A stretch of 60,790 nt of DNA from RGDT01 sp964630925 (GTDB lineage: Bacteria > Planctomycetota > Planctomycetia > Gemmatales > Gemmataceae), in NCBI GenBank assembly GCA_964630925.1, contig CAZVZK010000057.1, positions 1 through 60,790 on the forward strand, in the 5' to 3' direction. Below are positions 1 to 9,024 of this stretch, piece after piece; within the stretch, counting starts at the first letter, position 1, and every line of letters starts with the position of its first letter. The notes below the pieces were generated by a model that was given only the letters and a program-made list of their open reading frames with translations, ran no database searches and had not been told where the DNA came from. The position numbers and the translations under genes are program-made.

Positions 1-288
1 CTTGCGCCCGGCTAAACGGTGCGAAGAATCACTCACTCCGCAGAGCTGGCGCCGGGGGCGAGCCACCAGAAGGGATGCGGGAAGGGCCTCCCATTGCGCG
101 GCGTGGCGCGGAATCGGTTCGGGGTGGCCAGTGGCACTTCCCGTGCCGAACGGACGGCGTGAATCGGCGCAAGGTGGAAACCCCGCCTGCGAAGTACAGG
201 TATCCACGAGCAGACGGCCGCATCGGCAGGGCGTTTCCGCTACAATGGCGTGATCCTCCGTCCATCCGCTGGATACCAAGAGGCTTCC
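1..288. other. Upstream non-coding stretch
   Basis: No convincing gene is seen here; an open frame crossing most of it has no family-like sequence. Bases 133-147 form a small hairpin (GGCAC / GTGCC, 5-base loop). The strand just before the ATG at 289 carries only a weak ribosome site (GAGG). Confidence 0.4.
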
Positions 289-2274
289 ATGCCGATCGAA
301 TTCTCCTGTTCCGAGTGCGAGCGGCCCATCCGCGTGAGGGACGAGCTGGCGGGCAAGCGCATCAAGTGCCCCGGCTGCTCCGAGGCCGTCACCGTCCCCG
401 AGGAGGACGCGCCCCCGCCCCCGAAGAAGTCCGGCCTCCGCGCCGCGCCGGCCGCCCCCGCCCGCCGCCGCGCCGAGGACGAGGAGGACGACAGGCCGCG
501 CCGCCCCGCCCGCGGCAGGGACGACGAGGATGAGGACGACAGGCCGCGCCGGCCGTCGCGCGCCAGGGACGAGGACGAGGACGAGGGCCGGCCGCGCAAG
601 GGCCGTGGCAGGGATGACGACGAGGACGAGGACGACAGGCCGCGCAAGAAGCCGAAGAAGCAGGGCGGCTCGGGGATGCTCATGGTCCTGGGCATCGGCG
701 GGGGCGTGCTGGGCCTGCTGCTGATCGGCGGGCTGCTCTGGTGGCTCCTCTCTGGCGGAGGCGGCGCGGGCAGCCTGGCCATGTTCGTCCCCGGCGACGG
801 CCAGGCCTTCGCCTCCATCCGCGTCGCCGACCTGTGGAAGGCCGCGCAGGTCCAGCAGGCCCTCGCCGAGATCAACAAGCAGCCCGGGGCGAAGGACCCC
901 GCCGCCGAGATGGAGAAGGAGACCGGGCTGAAGCCCTCCGAAATCGAACGCCTCACGGTGGTCGCGGGCGACTCCGAGGGCCGGACCGGCTGGGGCGTCG
1001 TCGAGACGCTGGTGCCGATCGACGAGGCCAAGATCCGCGGCAGGATGAAGAACGCCCAGGAGCTGACCGCCGAGGGCCGCAAGTACGTCAAGGGCGACCT
1101 GGAGAACCAGCGCAACTTCTGCGTCCACTTCGCCGGGCCGAGGATGATGGTGGTCGGCCCCGAGGAGGGCGTCAAGAAGGCGCTGGCCACCGCCGCCAAG
1201 CGGAACAAGGGCGACCTGGACGACGGCCTGGCCCTCCTCTCCCCCTCACGCCATGTCGTGGTCGGCTTCACGATCCCGGCCAAGATGATGCAGGACGCCA
1301 GGCAGAACCTGGGCGGCAACCCGTTCGCCAAGCCCTACCTGTCCCTCACCGAGGCACAGGCCGGGACGGTGGTGATGAACCTCGGCCAGAACCTCGACCT
1401 CGACACGTCGATCCGGTTCCCGGATGACCCCAAGGCGCAGTCGGCCAAGACCGCCCTCACCCAGGGCCTCGCCCTGGCCCAGCTCGGCCTCGGCGCTCTG
1501 AAGCTGGACAAGGCCGCCTCCGAGGCGCTCTCCAAGGCGCTGGACTCGATCAAGATCGACGCGGCGGGCGGGAGGCTGACTGTCAAGGCCAGCGCCGACA
1601 TGGGCCCGGCGGTGATGACCAACTTCCTCCCGATGCTCGGCGGCCTCGGGGGCGGCCTCGGCGGCTCCTCGGAGCTGCAGAACAACTTCAAGCAGATCCT
1701 GATCGCCCACCACGCCTTCGCCTCCGCGAATGGCAACGCCTTCCCGACCAACATCTCCGACCCGGCCAGACGCAGGCCCCTGCTGAGCTGGCGGGTCGCG
1801 ATCCTGCCGTACATCGAGCAGGAGGCGCTCTACAAGCGGTTCCGCCTCAACGAGCCGTGGAACAGCCCGAACAACCGGCCCCTCGTGAATCAGATGCCCA
1901 GGATCTACGCCCGTCCCGGCCAGCCCAACACCGGCCGCACCTCGGTCCTGGCGTTCACGGGCCCCGGCACCGCGCACGACGGCACCCTCTTCAACGCCCA
2001 GGGCCGCGGCATCCCCATCGTCTCCATCACCGACGGCACGAGCAACACCGTCGCCATCGTGGACAGCACCCTCTCCGTCGAGTGGACCAAGCCCGAGGAC
2101 ATCGTCCTCCTGCCCGGCGGCTCCGCCAAGGCCGTCCTGCGCCAGGACGGGGGCAACTACCTCGTCGGGCTGTTCGACGGCTCCATCCGCCGGCTGAAGG
2201 CCTCCATCAGCGAACAGACCCTGCGTTCCGCCATCACCGTCGCCGGGGCCGAGGTCCTCGGGTCGGACTGGTAG
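289..2274 (+). CDS. Membrane-anchored zinc-ribbon protein with DUF1559-like C-terminal domain
   Basis: A protein of 661 residues. Residues 7-30 hold two CxxC pairs (C7, C10, C27, C30), a probable zinc ribbon. Residues 35-128 are a low-complexity run of Asp/Glu/Arg blocks, followed by one hydrophobic helix at about 130-157. The outer part (160-460) is not recognised. From about 465 on it resembles planctomycete DUF1559 pilin-like tails (NNFKQI, LSWRVAILPYIEQ, DGTSNT, FDGSIR motifs). The ATG at 289 is chosen because the next gene starts with the same residues; a GTG at 250 is in frame. The gene heads a likely operon with the paralogue 39 bases downstream. A membrane or surface role is inferred; no enzymatic motif is seen. 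Confidence 0.85.
   Translation: MPIEFSCSECERPIRVRDELAGKRIKCPGCSEAVTVPEEDAPPPPKKSGLRAAPAAPARRRAEDEEDDRPRRPARGRDDEDEDDRPRRPSRARDEDEDEGRPRKGRGRDDDEDEDDRPRKKPKKQGGSGMLMVLGIGGGVLGLLLIGGLLWWLLSGGGGAGSLAMFVPGDGQAFASIRVADLWKAAQVQQALAEINKQPGAKDPAAEMEKETGLKPSEIERLTVVAGDSEGRTGWGVVETLVPIDEAKIRGRMKNAQELTAEGRKYVKGDLENQRNFCVHFAGPRMMVVGPEEGVKKALATAAKRNKGDLDDGLALLSPSRHVVVGFTIPAKMMQDARQNLGGNPFAKPYLSLTEAQAGTVVMNLGQNLDLDTSIRFPDDPKAQSAKTALTQGLALAQLGLGALKLDKAASEALSKALDSIKIDAAGGRLTVKASADMGPAVMTNFLPMLGGLGGGLGGSSELQNNFKQILIAHHAFASANGNAFPTNISDPARRRPLLSWRVAILPYIEQEALYKRFRLNEPWNSPNNRPLVNQMPRIYARPGQPNTGRTSVLAFTGPGTAHDGTLFNAQGRGIPIVSITDGTSNTVAIVDSTLSVEWTKPEDIVLLPGGSAKAVLRQDGGNYLVGLFDGSIRRLKASISEQTLRSAITVAGAEVLGSDW
340..752 (+). 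repeat. Direct repeat copy 1 (5' part of tandem paralogues)
   Basis: About 413 bases that recur at 2365-2777, exactly 2025 bases away, with a single mismatch (near 702) by visual comparison. The tract covers the second CxxC, the charged linker and the membrane helix, and stops abruptly where the outer domains begin. Confidence 0.9.
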
Positions 2275-2313
2275 CGGCGATTCGATCTATCATCCTCCTC
2301 CCAGGTATCCGCC

Positions 2314-3792
2314 ATGCCGATCGAATTCTCCTGCGGCGAGTGCGACCGCCCGATCCGGGTCAAGGACGAGCTGGCGGGCAAGCGCATCAAGTGCCCCGGC
2401 TGCTCCGAGGCCGTCACCGTCCCCGAGGAGGACGCGCCCCCGCCCCCGAAGAAGTCCGGCCTCCGCGCCGCGCCGGCCGCCCCCGCCCGCCGCCGCGCCG
2501 AGGACGAGGAGGACGACAGGCCGCGCCGCCCCGCCCGCGGCAGGGACGACGAGGATGAGGACGACAGGCCGCGCCGGCCGTCGCGCGCCAGGGACGAGGA
2601 CGAGGACGAGGGCCGGCCGCGCAAGGGCCGTGGCAGGGATGACGACGAGGACGAGGACGACAGGCCGCGCAAGAAGCCGAAGAAGCAGGGCGGCTCGGGG
2701 ATGCTCATGGTCCTGGGCATCGGCGGCGGCGTGCTGGGCCTGCTGCTGATCGGCGGGCTGCTCTGGTGGCTCCTCTCCGGCGGGCGTGCCGGCGGGACCG
2801 TGAACCTGAAGGACTGGGTGCCGGGCGACGCCGCCGGTTTCTTCAGCGTGCGGATGGCCTCGCTGAATCAGTCCCAGCACGTCCAGACGCTCATCAACGA
2901 CGTCAAGGCGGCGGCCAGCAAGGCGGGCCAGCCGTTGGACGTGCCGTCGGACCTCAAGCCCGAGGAGATCGAGCGCGTCACGGCGTTCGTCCAGACCGTG
3001 AACCGCCCGGATGACGTGCTGGTGGTGATCGAGACCACGATCCCCATCGACGAGGCCAAGATGAAGTCGTCGTTCAACGACGTGAAGGAGGAGACCCACG
3101 AGGGCAAGAAGTACGTCTCCGGCGTGCCCAGGCAGACGGGCGGCATCGGCGCGGGCAAGGGCAAGGGGCCGATCGGGCAGAGGTTCGCCTACCACCTGAT
3201 CAGCTCCAAGGGCGTCCTCTATTGCCCCGAGACGCAGATGAAGCAGGCCCTCGCCTCGGCGGGCAAGCAGCGCACCGGCCCGCTGCACGACAACCTCGGC
3301 CTCCTCTCGTCGGGCAAGCACATCACGACGTGGTTCCAGCTCGCCCAGGCCGACACCAACCAGCTCAAGCAGGCCGCCGCCTTCATGCCCGCCGTCAAGC
3401 CGTACCTGCCCATCGCCGAGGCCAAGTCGCTCTCCCTCACCATGAACCTCGCGACGAGCTTCGAGATCGAGGCCAGCCTCAGTTACGCCGACGCCGGCGC
3501 CGCCGGCACCGCCAAGGACGCCCTGGACAAGGCGATCAAGCTGGGCACCGGCAGCCTCGCGGCCCTCCAGCTCTTCGCCGCCACGGACCCTGACGCTGGC
3601 GCGGCCCTCGACGAGCTGATCAAGGGCCTCGGGGCCGTGAAGGTCGCACAGAACGGGCAGCAGGTGACGGCCTCCATCGCCTTCGACCCCGCGCCGCTTG
3701 TCCGCGGGATCTCGGCGGCCTCGCGCGCCGGCGCCGGCGGCCCGCCCAAGGGCCCGCCCTTCCCATTCCCCAAGAAGGATAAACGCAAGTGA
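2314..3792 (+). CDS. Membrane-anchored zinc-ribbon protein, paralogue of upstream gene
   Basis: A protein of 492 residues whose first ~155 residues (zinc ribbon, charged linker, membrane helix) nearly equal those of the upstream gene. The outer region (about 160-492) shares only the general pattern (PEEIERVTAF, IPIDEAKMK) with the neighbour's middle part, and it lacks the DUF1559-like tail. It ends in a Lys-rich segment. The ATG at 2314 matches the neighbour's start residues. Its stop overlaps the next start (GTGA), so translation of the next gene is probably coupled. Function is unknown; an envelope-bound role is inferred from the single helix. Confidence 0.85.
   Translation: MPIEFSCGECDRPIRVKDELAGKRIKCPGCSEAVTVPEEDAPPPPKKSGLRAAPAAPARRRAEDEEDDRPRRPARGRDDEDEDDRPRRPSRARDEDEDEGRPRKGRGRDDDEDEDDRPRKKPKKQGGSGMLMVLGIGGGVLGLLLIGGLLWWLLSGGRAGGTVNLKDWVPGDAAGFFSVRMASLNQSQHVQTLINDVKAAASKAGQPLDVPSDLKPEEIERVTAFVQTVNRPDDVLVVIETTIPIDEAKMKSSFNDVKEETHEGKKYVSGVPRQTGGIGAGKGKGPIGQRFAYHLISSKGVLYCPETQMKQALASAGKQRTGPLHDNLGLLSSGKHITTWFQLAQADTNQLKQAAAFMPAVKPYLPIAEAKSLSLTMNLATSFEIEASLSYADAGAAGTAKDALDKAIKLGTGSLAALQLFAATDPDAGAALDELIKGLGAVKVAQNGQQVTASIAFDPAPLVRGISAASRAGAGGPPKGPPFPFPKKDKRK
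2365..2777 (+). repeat. Direct repeat copy 2 (5' part of tandem paralogues)
   Basis: Partner of 340-752; the two copies differ at one base over about 413 bases. Such identity in a charged low-complexity coding stretch suggests a recent duplication or gene conversion. Confidence 0.9.
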
Positions 3793-5369
3793 CCGCGCCA
3801 GCCACGCCGGCGGCCGGCGACGACACCGCCCGCCCCAACGGGCGCGTCCCGGCGCTGCTGATCGCCCTCGTCGCCGTCGGGGCGGCCCTCGGGCCGCTCT
3901 GGCACGCGCTCGATCTGCCCCAGCGCTTCCAGGCGCTGTGCAGCCTCGGCGGCTTCGTCGCCGCCGGGGTGTCGGGCATCGCCCTCGCCGTCTGGCTCGT
4001 CTTCTCCTCCGGCCTGGCCGCCCGCCTCCGCCTCGCCGTCGGCCTCGTCCTGGCGTCTGTCGTCGTCGCCTTCGCGGCGAGCATCGACGGCTTCGACGTG
4101 ACCGGCGATCTCGGCTTCCGCCCGCGTTTCCGCTGGCAGGACCGCCCCCAGGACGCCCTCGACCGCCACCGGGCTACGGCCGAAGACAAGGGGCTGCCGC
4201 CCATCGACCTCACGCCCGGCCCGGACGACATGCCGCGTTACCGCGGCGTCGCCTTCGACGGCGCCGGCCCGTCCGGCGTCGTCTTCGAGATGGACTGGGG
4301 CAAGCACCCGCCCAAGCTCCTGTGGCGCCAGCCGTGCGGAGGCGGCTTCTCCGGGTTCGCCGTCGCCGGCAACGTCGCCATCACGCTGGAGCAGCGCCGC
4401 GGCCAGGAGGTGTGCGTCTGCTACGACACGGCCACCGGCAAGGAGCGCTGGGCCACGGCCTGGGATGCCCACTTCCGCGACCCCACCGGCGACGGCCCGC
4501 GCTCGACGCCCACGATCTCGGGCAAGGACGTCTTCGCCCTTGGCGCCGACGGCGACCTCGTGTGCCTCGACGGCGCCACCGGCAAGATGCGCTGGGGGCC
4601 GGTCAACGTCCTGAAGCAGACCGGTTCGACGCGCGTCCGTTGGGGCATGACCTCCTCGCCCCTGATCCGCGGCGACGAGGTCATCGTCAACGCCGGCAAG
4701 GGGGGCGCCCTGGCCGCCTACGCCGTCAAGGACGGCAAGCCGCGCTGGACCGCCGGCACGACGCCCGCCGGCTACAGCTCGCCGATGCCGGCGACGCTCG
4801 GCGGGAAGGACATGCTCCTCCTCTTCGACGCCGCCGGCCTGGCCGCCTACGACCCGAAGACGCACGAGCGTCTTTGGCTGCACGAATGGCCGGCCTACGA
4901 GGACATGAACATCATCCAGCCGCTGATCGTCGGCAAGGACCGGGTGCTGATCTCGTCGGAGCCGGCCACGGGCGCCGCCCTGCTGCGCGTCACCGCCGAC
5001 GGCCCCGAGGAGGTGTGGCGTTCGGCGGCGCTGAGCGCGAAGTACGCCAACCCGGTCCTGATCGGGCGGTCGATCTTCGGCCTGTCGCTGGGGACGATGG
5101 TGTGCCTGGACGCCGACACCGGCAACCGCCTGTGGCGCGGGGCGCACTACGGGCACGGGCAGATGCTGGCGCTCAACGGCTGCGTCCTCGTCCTGAGCGA
5201 GAAGGGGTTCGTGGCGCTCGTCTCCGCGGACCGCGCGAAGTTCCGTGAGGTGGCGCGGCTGCCGGTGTTCGCTGACCGGACGTGGAACACGCCGGCCCTG
5301 GCCGGGCGGCGGCTGTTCATCCGCAACGACAAGGAGATGGCCTGCTACGAGCTACCAGGGAGTAGTTGA
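3789..5369 (+). CDS. PQQ-type beta-propeller membrane protein
   Basis: A protein of 526 residues. The first ~100 residues hold three hydrophobic helices. The rest has repeated blades of the PQQ/BamB type with the pattern D-x-x-T-G-K-x-x-W: YDTATGKERW, LDGATGKMRW, YDPKTHERLW and LDADTGNRLW can be read. No dehydrogenase active-site motif is seen, so a binding or assembly role is more likely than an alcohol dehydrogenase. It starts with GTG overlapping the stop of the upstream gene by four bases, which argues for one operon of three genes. The last codons (AGT AGT TGA) lie inside the palindromic repeat 5361-5491, so the gene's 3' end may have been set by that element. Confidence 0.85.
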   Translation: MTAPATPAAGDDTARPNGRVPALLIALVAVGAALGPLWHALDLPQRFQALCSLGGFVAAGVSGIALAVWLVFSSGLAARLRLAVGLVLASVVVAFAASIDGFDVTGDLGFRPRFRWQDRPQDALDRHRATAEDKGLPPIDLTPGPDDMPRYRGVAFDGAGPSGVVFEMDWGKHPPKLLWRQPCGGGFSGFAVAGNVAITLEQRRGQEVCVCYDTATGKERWATAWDAHFRDPTGDGPRSTPTISGKDVFALGADGDLVCLDGATGKMRWGPVNVLKQTGSTRVRWGMTSSPLIRGDEVIVNAGKGGALAAYAVKDGKPRWTAGTTPAGYSSPMPATLGGKDMLLLFDAAGLAAYDPKTHERLWLHEWPAYEDMNIIQPLIVGKDRVLISSEPATGAALLRVTADGPEEVWRSAALSAKYANPVLIGRSIFGLSLGTMVCLDADTGNRLWRGAHYGHGQMLALNGCVLVLSEKGFVALVSADRAKFREVARLPVFADRTWNTPALAGRRLFIRNDKEMACYELPGSS

Positions 5370-5491
5370 CAGCCAGTCAACAGCCAGTCAACAGCCGTTA
5401 GCAGCCAGTACAAGCAAGAACAGCCGGCCTCCCCTTGATGGGTGGCCGCCGGCTGTTCTGTCTTCAACTGGCTGCTGACTGGCTGTCAACT
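5361..5491. repeat. GACAGCCAGT palindromic element, copy 1
   Basis: Starts with AGTAGTTGACAGCCAGTC and ends with the near-inverse GACTGGCTGTCAACT. Several GACAGCCAGT or CAACAGCCAGT units form the left arm. The centre is a perfect 12-bp stem (5417-5428 with 5448-5459) around a 19-base loop, which could end transcription. A second copy lies at 20077-20226 and a fragment at 55747-55774. Confidence 0.85.
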
Positions 5492-5747
5492 GCCCCATCA
5501 CTTATCTCTCATGACTGTCTAATTGCCGGCCGGGTAGGATGCCCAGGCGAGGGCCCGTGGGCGGGGGCTAGACCGGTACCCCAGCCTCTTCCTGCGGCCC
5601 TCGCTCTCCACCGCATGGCGGCACCGACGAGGACACGTTACGATGAAGCCTCCCGGTCGTCTGGTCTCGTCAGCGGCCTCCCTCTGGGGGCCGGCGCTCT
5701 CCCCGCAGTCCGCCGCGTCGGACGACCCCTCCCTGGAGGCCCTCCTC
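5492..5747 (+). other. Leader region of the two-component operon
   Basis: About 250 bases with no convincing gene or known riboswitch. The promoter of the regulator/kinase genes should lie here, but no clear -35/-10 pair was recognised. The same reading frame as the regulator stays open from 5643, but the residues before 5748 look unlike any receiver domain. Confidence 0.35.
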
Positions 5748-6422
5748 ATGCGCGTCCTTCTCGTCGAGGACCACAAGCCCCTCTCCCGCGCCCTCCGCCA
5801 GGGCCTCGAAGAGGAGAACTTCGCCGTGGACCTCGCCGAGGACGGCGAGGAGGCCGACGTGAAGGCCCGCTCGACGAACTACGACGTCATCATCCTCGAC
5901 CTCATGCTGCCCAAGATCGACGGCATCACGCTGCTGCAGAAGTGGCGCAAGGCCGGGCTGAAGACGCACGTCCTCGTGCTGACGGCCCGCGGCACGGTGG
6001 AGGACAAGGTCAAGGGGTTGGACTCCGGGGCCGACGACTACCTCACCAAGCCGTTCGAGCTGGAGGAGCTGCTGGCGCGGCTGCGTGCCCTCATCCGCCG
6101 CGAGCACCACGTCAAGGACCCGGTCCTGCGCATCTTCGACCTGGAGATCGACACGGCGGCCCGCAACGTGAAGCGTGCCGGCACGTCGATCCCGCTGACG
6201 CCTCGCGAGTACGCCCTGCTCGAGTTCCTGGCGTTCCACCGGGGCAAGGTGGCCACCCGCTCCATGATCTGGGAGCACCTGTACGATGAGCAGGACGAGA
6301 GCACGTCGAACGTGGTGGACGTCTACATCCGCTACCTACGCAACAAGATCGACAAGGGCTATGACCCGCCGCTGATCCTCACGCGCTGGGGCGAGGGGTA
6401 CATGATGCGCGGGGAGGAGTGA
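5748..6422 (+). CDS. OmpR-family response regulator
   Basis: A protein of 224 residues. The receiver domain (about 1-115) shows the acidic pair VEDH near the start, the phospho-acceptor D51 in IILDLMLPKIDG, the Thr in LVLTARG and K101 in LTKPFE. The rest is a winged-helix effector (PREYALLEFLAFHRGKV, then VYIRYLRNKID) ending in the usual W-G-E-G-Y-M. The length is normal for OmpR/PhoB proteins. The ATG at 5748 is chosen since MRVLLVEDH is the standard family start. It is followed after 7 bases by the histidine kinase, its likely partner. It should bind DNA once phosphorylated; targets are unknown. Confidence 0.95.
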   Translation: MRVLLVEDHKPLSRALRQGLEEENFAVDLAEDGEEADVKARSTNYDVIILDLMLPKIDGITLLQKWRKAGLKTHVLVLTARGTVEDKVKGLDSGADDYLTKPFELEELLARLRALIRREHHVKDPVLRIFDLEIDTAARNVKRAGTSIPLTPREYALLEFLAFHRGKVATRSMIWEHLYDEQDESTSNVVDVYIRYLRNKIDKGYDPPLILTRWGEGYMMRGEE

Positions 6423-6429
6423 GGCTGAC

Positions 6430-8193
6430 ATGCGCTCCATCCGCCTGCGACTGACGGCCTGGTTCCTCGGCCTGCTGGTGCTGGCCCTGGGGGTGGCGTC
6501 GCTGCTGGTGTACCGCTCGGCGCAGGCGACGCTCGGCGAGAAGGAGGAGGCGACGGCGGCGCTCATCGAGGCGCGGTTCCGCCAGCGCGAGGCCGACGAG
6601 AGGCAGCAGGTGGACGAACGCCTGCTGGAGCAGGCGTTCGCCCTCGCCAGCCGGCTGAAGGTGGACTTCGACTGGAACCGGACGGGCAACCGCTCGGCGC
6701 ACATGCTGGGGGCGATCACCGCCCTGCCGACGCCGATGGGCCACCTGGCCGCCGCCCCCTGGCTGATGCAGAGCCAGCCGACCCGCGGGTTCAACGCCTT
6801 CGCGTTCGAGATCTGGCGGGCCGCGGTGCCGCAGCTGAAGCTCACGCAGGGCGACGTGGAGCTGCCGTCGGACCCCCAGCAGTATTACCAGGTCACGACC
6901 AACCACTACCACTGGGGCGGGCCGCTGCGCTCGCCCTCCCTGGAGGGCGTGTCGTTCCCCGGCGAGGAAGACTTCGGCGGAGGGCGCAAGGTGTACTGGG
7001 AGGCCGACACGGTCGAATTGGAGGACGGGCACGAGGTGCGCCGGGTCCGCCTGAAGACCTCGAGCATCCGCACCGGGTTCGTGCCGTGGGCGCGGCCCGG
7101 CGCCGCGCGGCCGGCGCGCCGCCCGGACACGCCGGCGCTGCACCTCATCTTCCAGGTCGCGGCCGACCAGTCGCGTCTCGACGCGCGCGTCTCGGAGCTG
7201 GCCGGCGAGCGCGACGCCGAGCTGGCGTCCATCCGCGAGGAGACGGCCGCCGCCCTGTCGCGTCTGCGCAATAACCTCCTCGCCATCGCCGCCTTGACCC
7301 TGGCGGCCGCGGTCGGCGGCACGTTCTGGCTCGTGTGGGCGGGGCTGTGGCCGCTGAAGAAGCTCGGCGACGCGGTCAGCCACGTCTCGCCGCGCGACTT
7401 CAGCTTCCCCGTCAACCCCGCCGAGATGCCGACGGAGCTGCAGCCGATCACCGAGAAGCTGGCCGGCACCCTCGACCAGCTCAAGCGGGCGTTCAACCGC
7501 GAGAAGCAGGCGGCGGCGGACATCTCGCACGAGCTGCGCACGCCTCTGGCGGCGCTGCTGACGACGTGCGAGCTGGCGCTGCGGCGGGAGCGGACGCCGG
7601 CGAAGTACCGCGAGATGTTCGCCGACTGCCACGCCAGCGCCAAGTACCTGCACCAGATCGTCGAGCGTCTGCTCGCCCTGGCCCGCCTCGACGCGGGGAT
7701 GGACCGGCTCAAGCCGCAGCCGGTGGACGTGGCCCAGGTGGCGGAGCAGTGCGCCGCCGTCATCCGCCCGCTGGCGGAGGAGAAGGGCCTGACGCTGAAC
7801 GTGCGGAACGACTCCCCGGCGGGCGACACCAGCCCGACACGCACCACCACGGACCCGGACAAGCTGCGCGAGGTGATGAACAACCTGCTGCACAACGCGG
7901 TGCAGTACAACCGCGAGGCCGGGAGCATCGAGCTGACGGTGTCGCGGTGCAACGGGCACGTCCGCTTCGAGGTGGCCGACACGGGGATCGGCATCCCCGA
8001 GGCGTCGCGGGAGAGGATCTTCGAGCGCTTCTACCGGGCCGACCCGTCGCGCGGCGTGGGCGACGGGCTGCACGCGGGCCTGGGGCTGGCCATCGTGAAG
8101 GAGTACATCGAGGTGATGGGCGGACACATCGAGGTGAACAGCCGCGAGGGCGAGGGGACTGTCTTCCGGGTGGACCTCCCGGCAGTATCCTGA
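6430..8193 (+). CDS. Sensor histidine kinase
   Basis: A protein of 587 residues. It has a helix at about 8-30, a sensor region of about 250 residues outside the membrane, a second helix near 280-300 and a HAMP-like linker. The dimerisation box DISHELRTPLAALL carries the phospho-accepting H367. The ATP-binding part shows the N box (NNLLHNAVQYN, about 484), the G1 box DTGIGIP, F box ERFYRAD and G2 box GLGLAIV. All catalytic boxes are intact. It lies 7 bases after the OmpR-type regulator, so the two are very likely cognate. The sensor domain is not recognised; the signal is unknown. Confidence 0.95.
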   Translation: MRSIRLRLTAWFLGLLVLALGVASLLVYRSAQATLGEKEEATAALIEARFRQREADERQQVDERLLEQAFALASRLKVDFDWNRTGNRSAHMLGAITALPTPMGHLAAAPWLMQSQPTRGFNAFAFEIWRAAVPQLKLTQGDVELPSDPQQYYQVTTNHYHWGGPLRSPSLEGVSFPGEEDFGGGRKVYWEADTVELEDGHEVRRVRLKTSSIRTGFVPWARPGAARPARRPDTPALHLIFQVAADQSRLDARVSELAGERDAELASIREETAAALSRLRNNLLAIAALTLAAAVGGTFWLVWAGLWPLKKLGDAVSHVSPRDFSFPVNPAEMPTELQPITEKLAGTLDQLKRAFNREKQAAADISHELRTPLAALLTTCELALRRERTPAKYREMFADCHASAKYLHQIVERLLALARLDAGMDRLKPQPVDVAQVAEQCAAVIRPLAEEKGLTLNVRNDSPAGDTSPTRTTTDPDKLREVMNNLLHNAVQYNREAGSIELTVSRCNGHVRFEVADTGIGIPEASRERIFERFYRADPSRGVGDGLHAGLGLAIVKEYIEVMGGHIEVNSREGEGTVFRVDLPAVS

Positions 8194-8213
8194 ATAACCG
8201 AGCCACCCGGAGC

Positions 8214-8849
8214 ATGCGAACTCCAATGCCGCTACCGATGGGACCGCACGAGAACGACCGATGCCGCGCCTCCTGGCTGGAGGACCCCGAGGTCCGTCTG
8301 ATGCAGCGCGTGCAGCGCGGCGACGCCGAGGCGTTCGCGACGCTGCGCGAGCGGTACGCGGGGCGCGTGTTCGGGTTCTTCTTCAAGACGATGCGTGACC
8401 GCGCCGACGCGGAGGATCTGACGCAGGAGGTGTTCCTGCGCCTGTTCCGCTCACGGGGGTCGTACCAGCCGCGGGCGCGGTTCGCGACGTGGATCTTCCA
8501 CATCACGCAGAACGTGGCCCGTAACGCCCTGCGCTCGCGGCGGCGCCGCCCGTGCGTGCGGCTGGACCCGGAGGCCCCGGCTTCACAGGCGCTGTTCGAG
8601 GGCCTGTTGCCGGACAGGGCGGACGCGCCGTCGCGGCCGCTGGAGCGGAGCGAGCTGGCGGGCCAGGTGCGCGCCGCCGTGGCCGGGCTGGCGGGCCGGC
8701 AGCGGGCGGCGATGGAGCTGCACCAGTTCAGCGGGCGGACGTATGCGGAGGTGGCGGAGGAGCTGGACATGTCGCCGAAGGCGGCGAAGAGCCTGCTGTA
8801 TCGGGCGCGGAATCAGCTCCGGGAGACCCTGACGCCTCTGATGGCGTGA
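8214..8849 (+). CDS. ECF-type RNA polymerase sigma factor
   Basis: About 211 residues. Region 2 (FATLRERYAGRVFGFFFKTM, DAEDLTQEVFLRLFR, FATWIFHITQNVARN) and region 4 (AAMELHQFSGRTYAEVAEELDMSP, SLLYRARNQLRE) are both clear. The start is unsure: ATG codons at 8214, 8226 and 8238 are all in frame. The gene begins 20 bases after the histidine kinase, so it may be in that operon; an ECF factor beside a two-component pair could be one of its outputs. No anti-sigma gene lies directly after it. Confidence 0.9.
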   Translation: MRTPMPLPMGPHENDRCRASWLEDPEVRLMQRVQRGDAEAFATLRERYAGRVFGFFFKTMRDRADAEDLTQEVFLRLFRSRGSYQPRARFATWIFHITQNVARNALRSRRRRPCVRLDPEAPASQALFEGLLPDRADAPSRPLERSELAGQVRAAVAGLAGRQRAAMELHQFSGRTYAEVAEELDMSPKAAKSLLYRARNQLRETLTPLMA

Positions 8850-8860
8850 GCGGCGGACGA

Positions 8861-8979
8861 GAGGCGCTGACGCTCCACTCGGGGCGCTGACGCTCCAGAG
8901 ATCCAGAGGCGCTGACGCTCCACTCGGGGCGCTGACGCATCCCCGCTCGCCCGATCCAGACCCGCTGACGCTCCGGTCA
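8861..8979. repeat. Cluster of GCGCTGACGCTCC repeats
   Basis: Four units of GGCGCTGACGC(TCC) (near 8863, 8882, 8908, 8927) and one shorter CCGCTGACGCTCC near 8961, with spacings of about 19 to 34 bases. The first pair and second pair share the linker CACTCGGG. It fills the gap between the convergent sigma factor and acetyltransferase genes. Spacers are short and uneven, so this is not a CRISPR array. Confidence 0.8.
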
Positions 8980-9024
8980 GACGAGCGCCCCAGACGGGAG
9001 GGTGGCGCCTATCGTCGGCCGAAA

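Noticed and set aside
132..146. Sigma-54 promoter (TGGCAC-N8-GC spacing)
   Set aside because: Spacing fits but two consensus positions fail, and the bases form a GGCAC/GTGCC hairpin that explains the pattern equally well.
240..1331. Long reverse-strand open frame rich in Ser/Arg
   Set aside because: It is the mirror of the charged linker and following codons of the forward gene; GC-rich codon use keeps such frames open. No family sequence is present.
8861..8979. CRISPR array
   Set aside because: Units are about 13 bases with spacings of 19-34, linkers are repeated and no cas gene is near.
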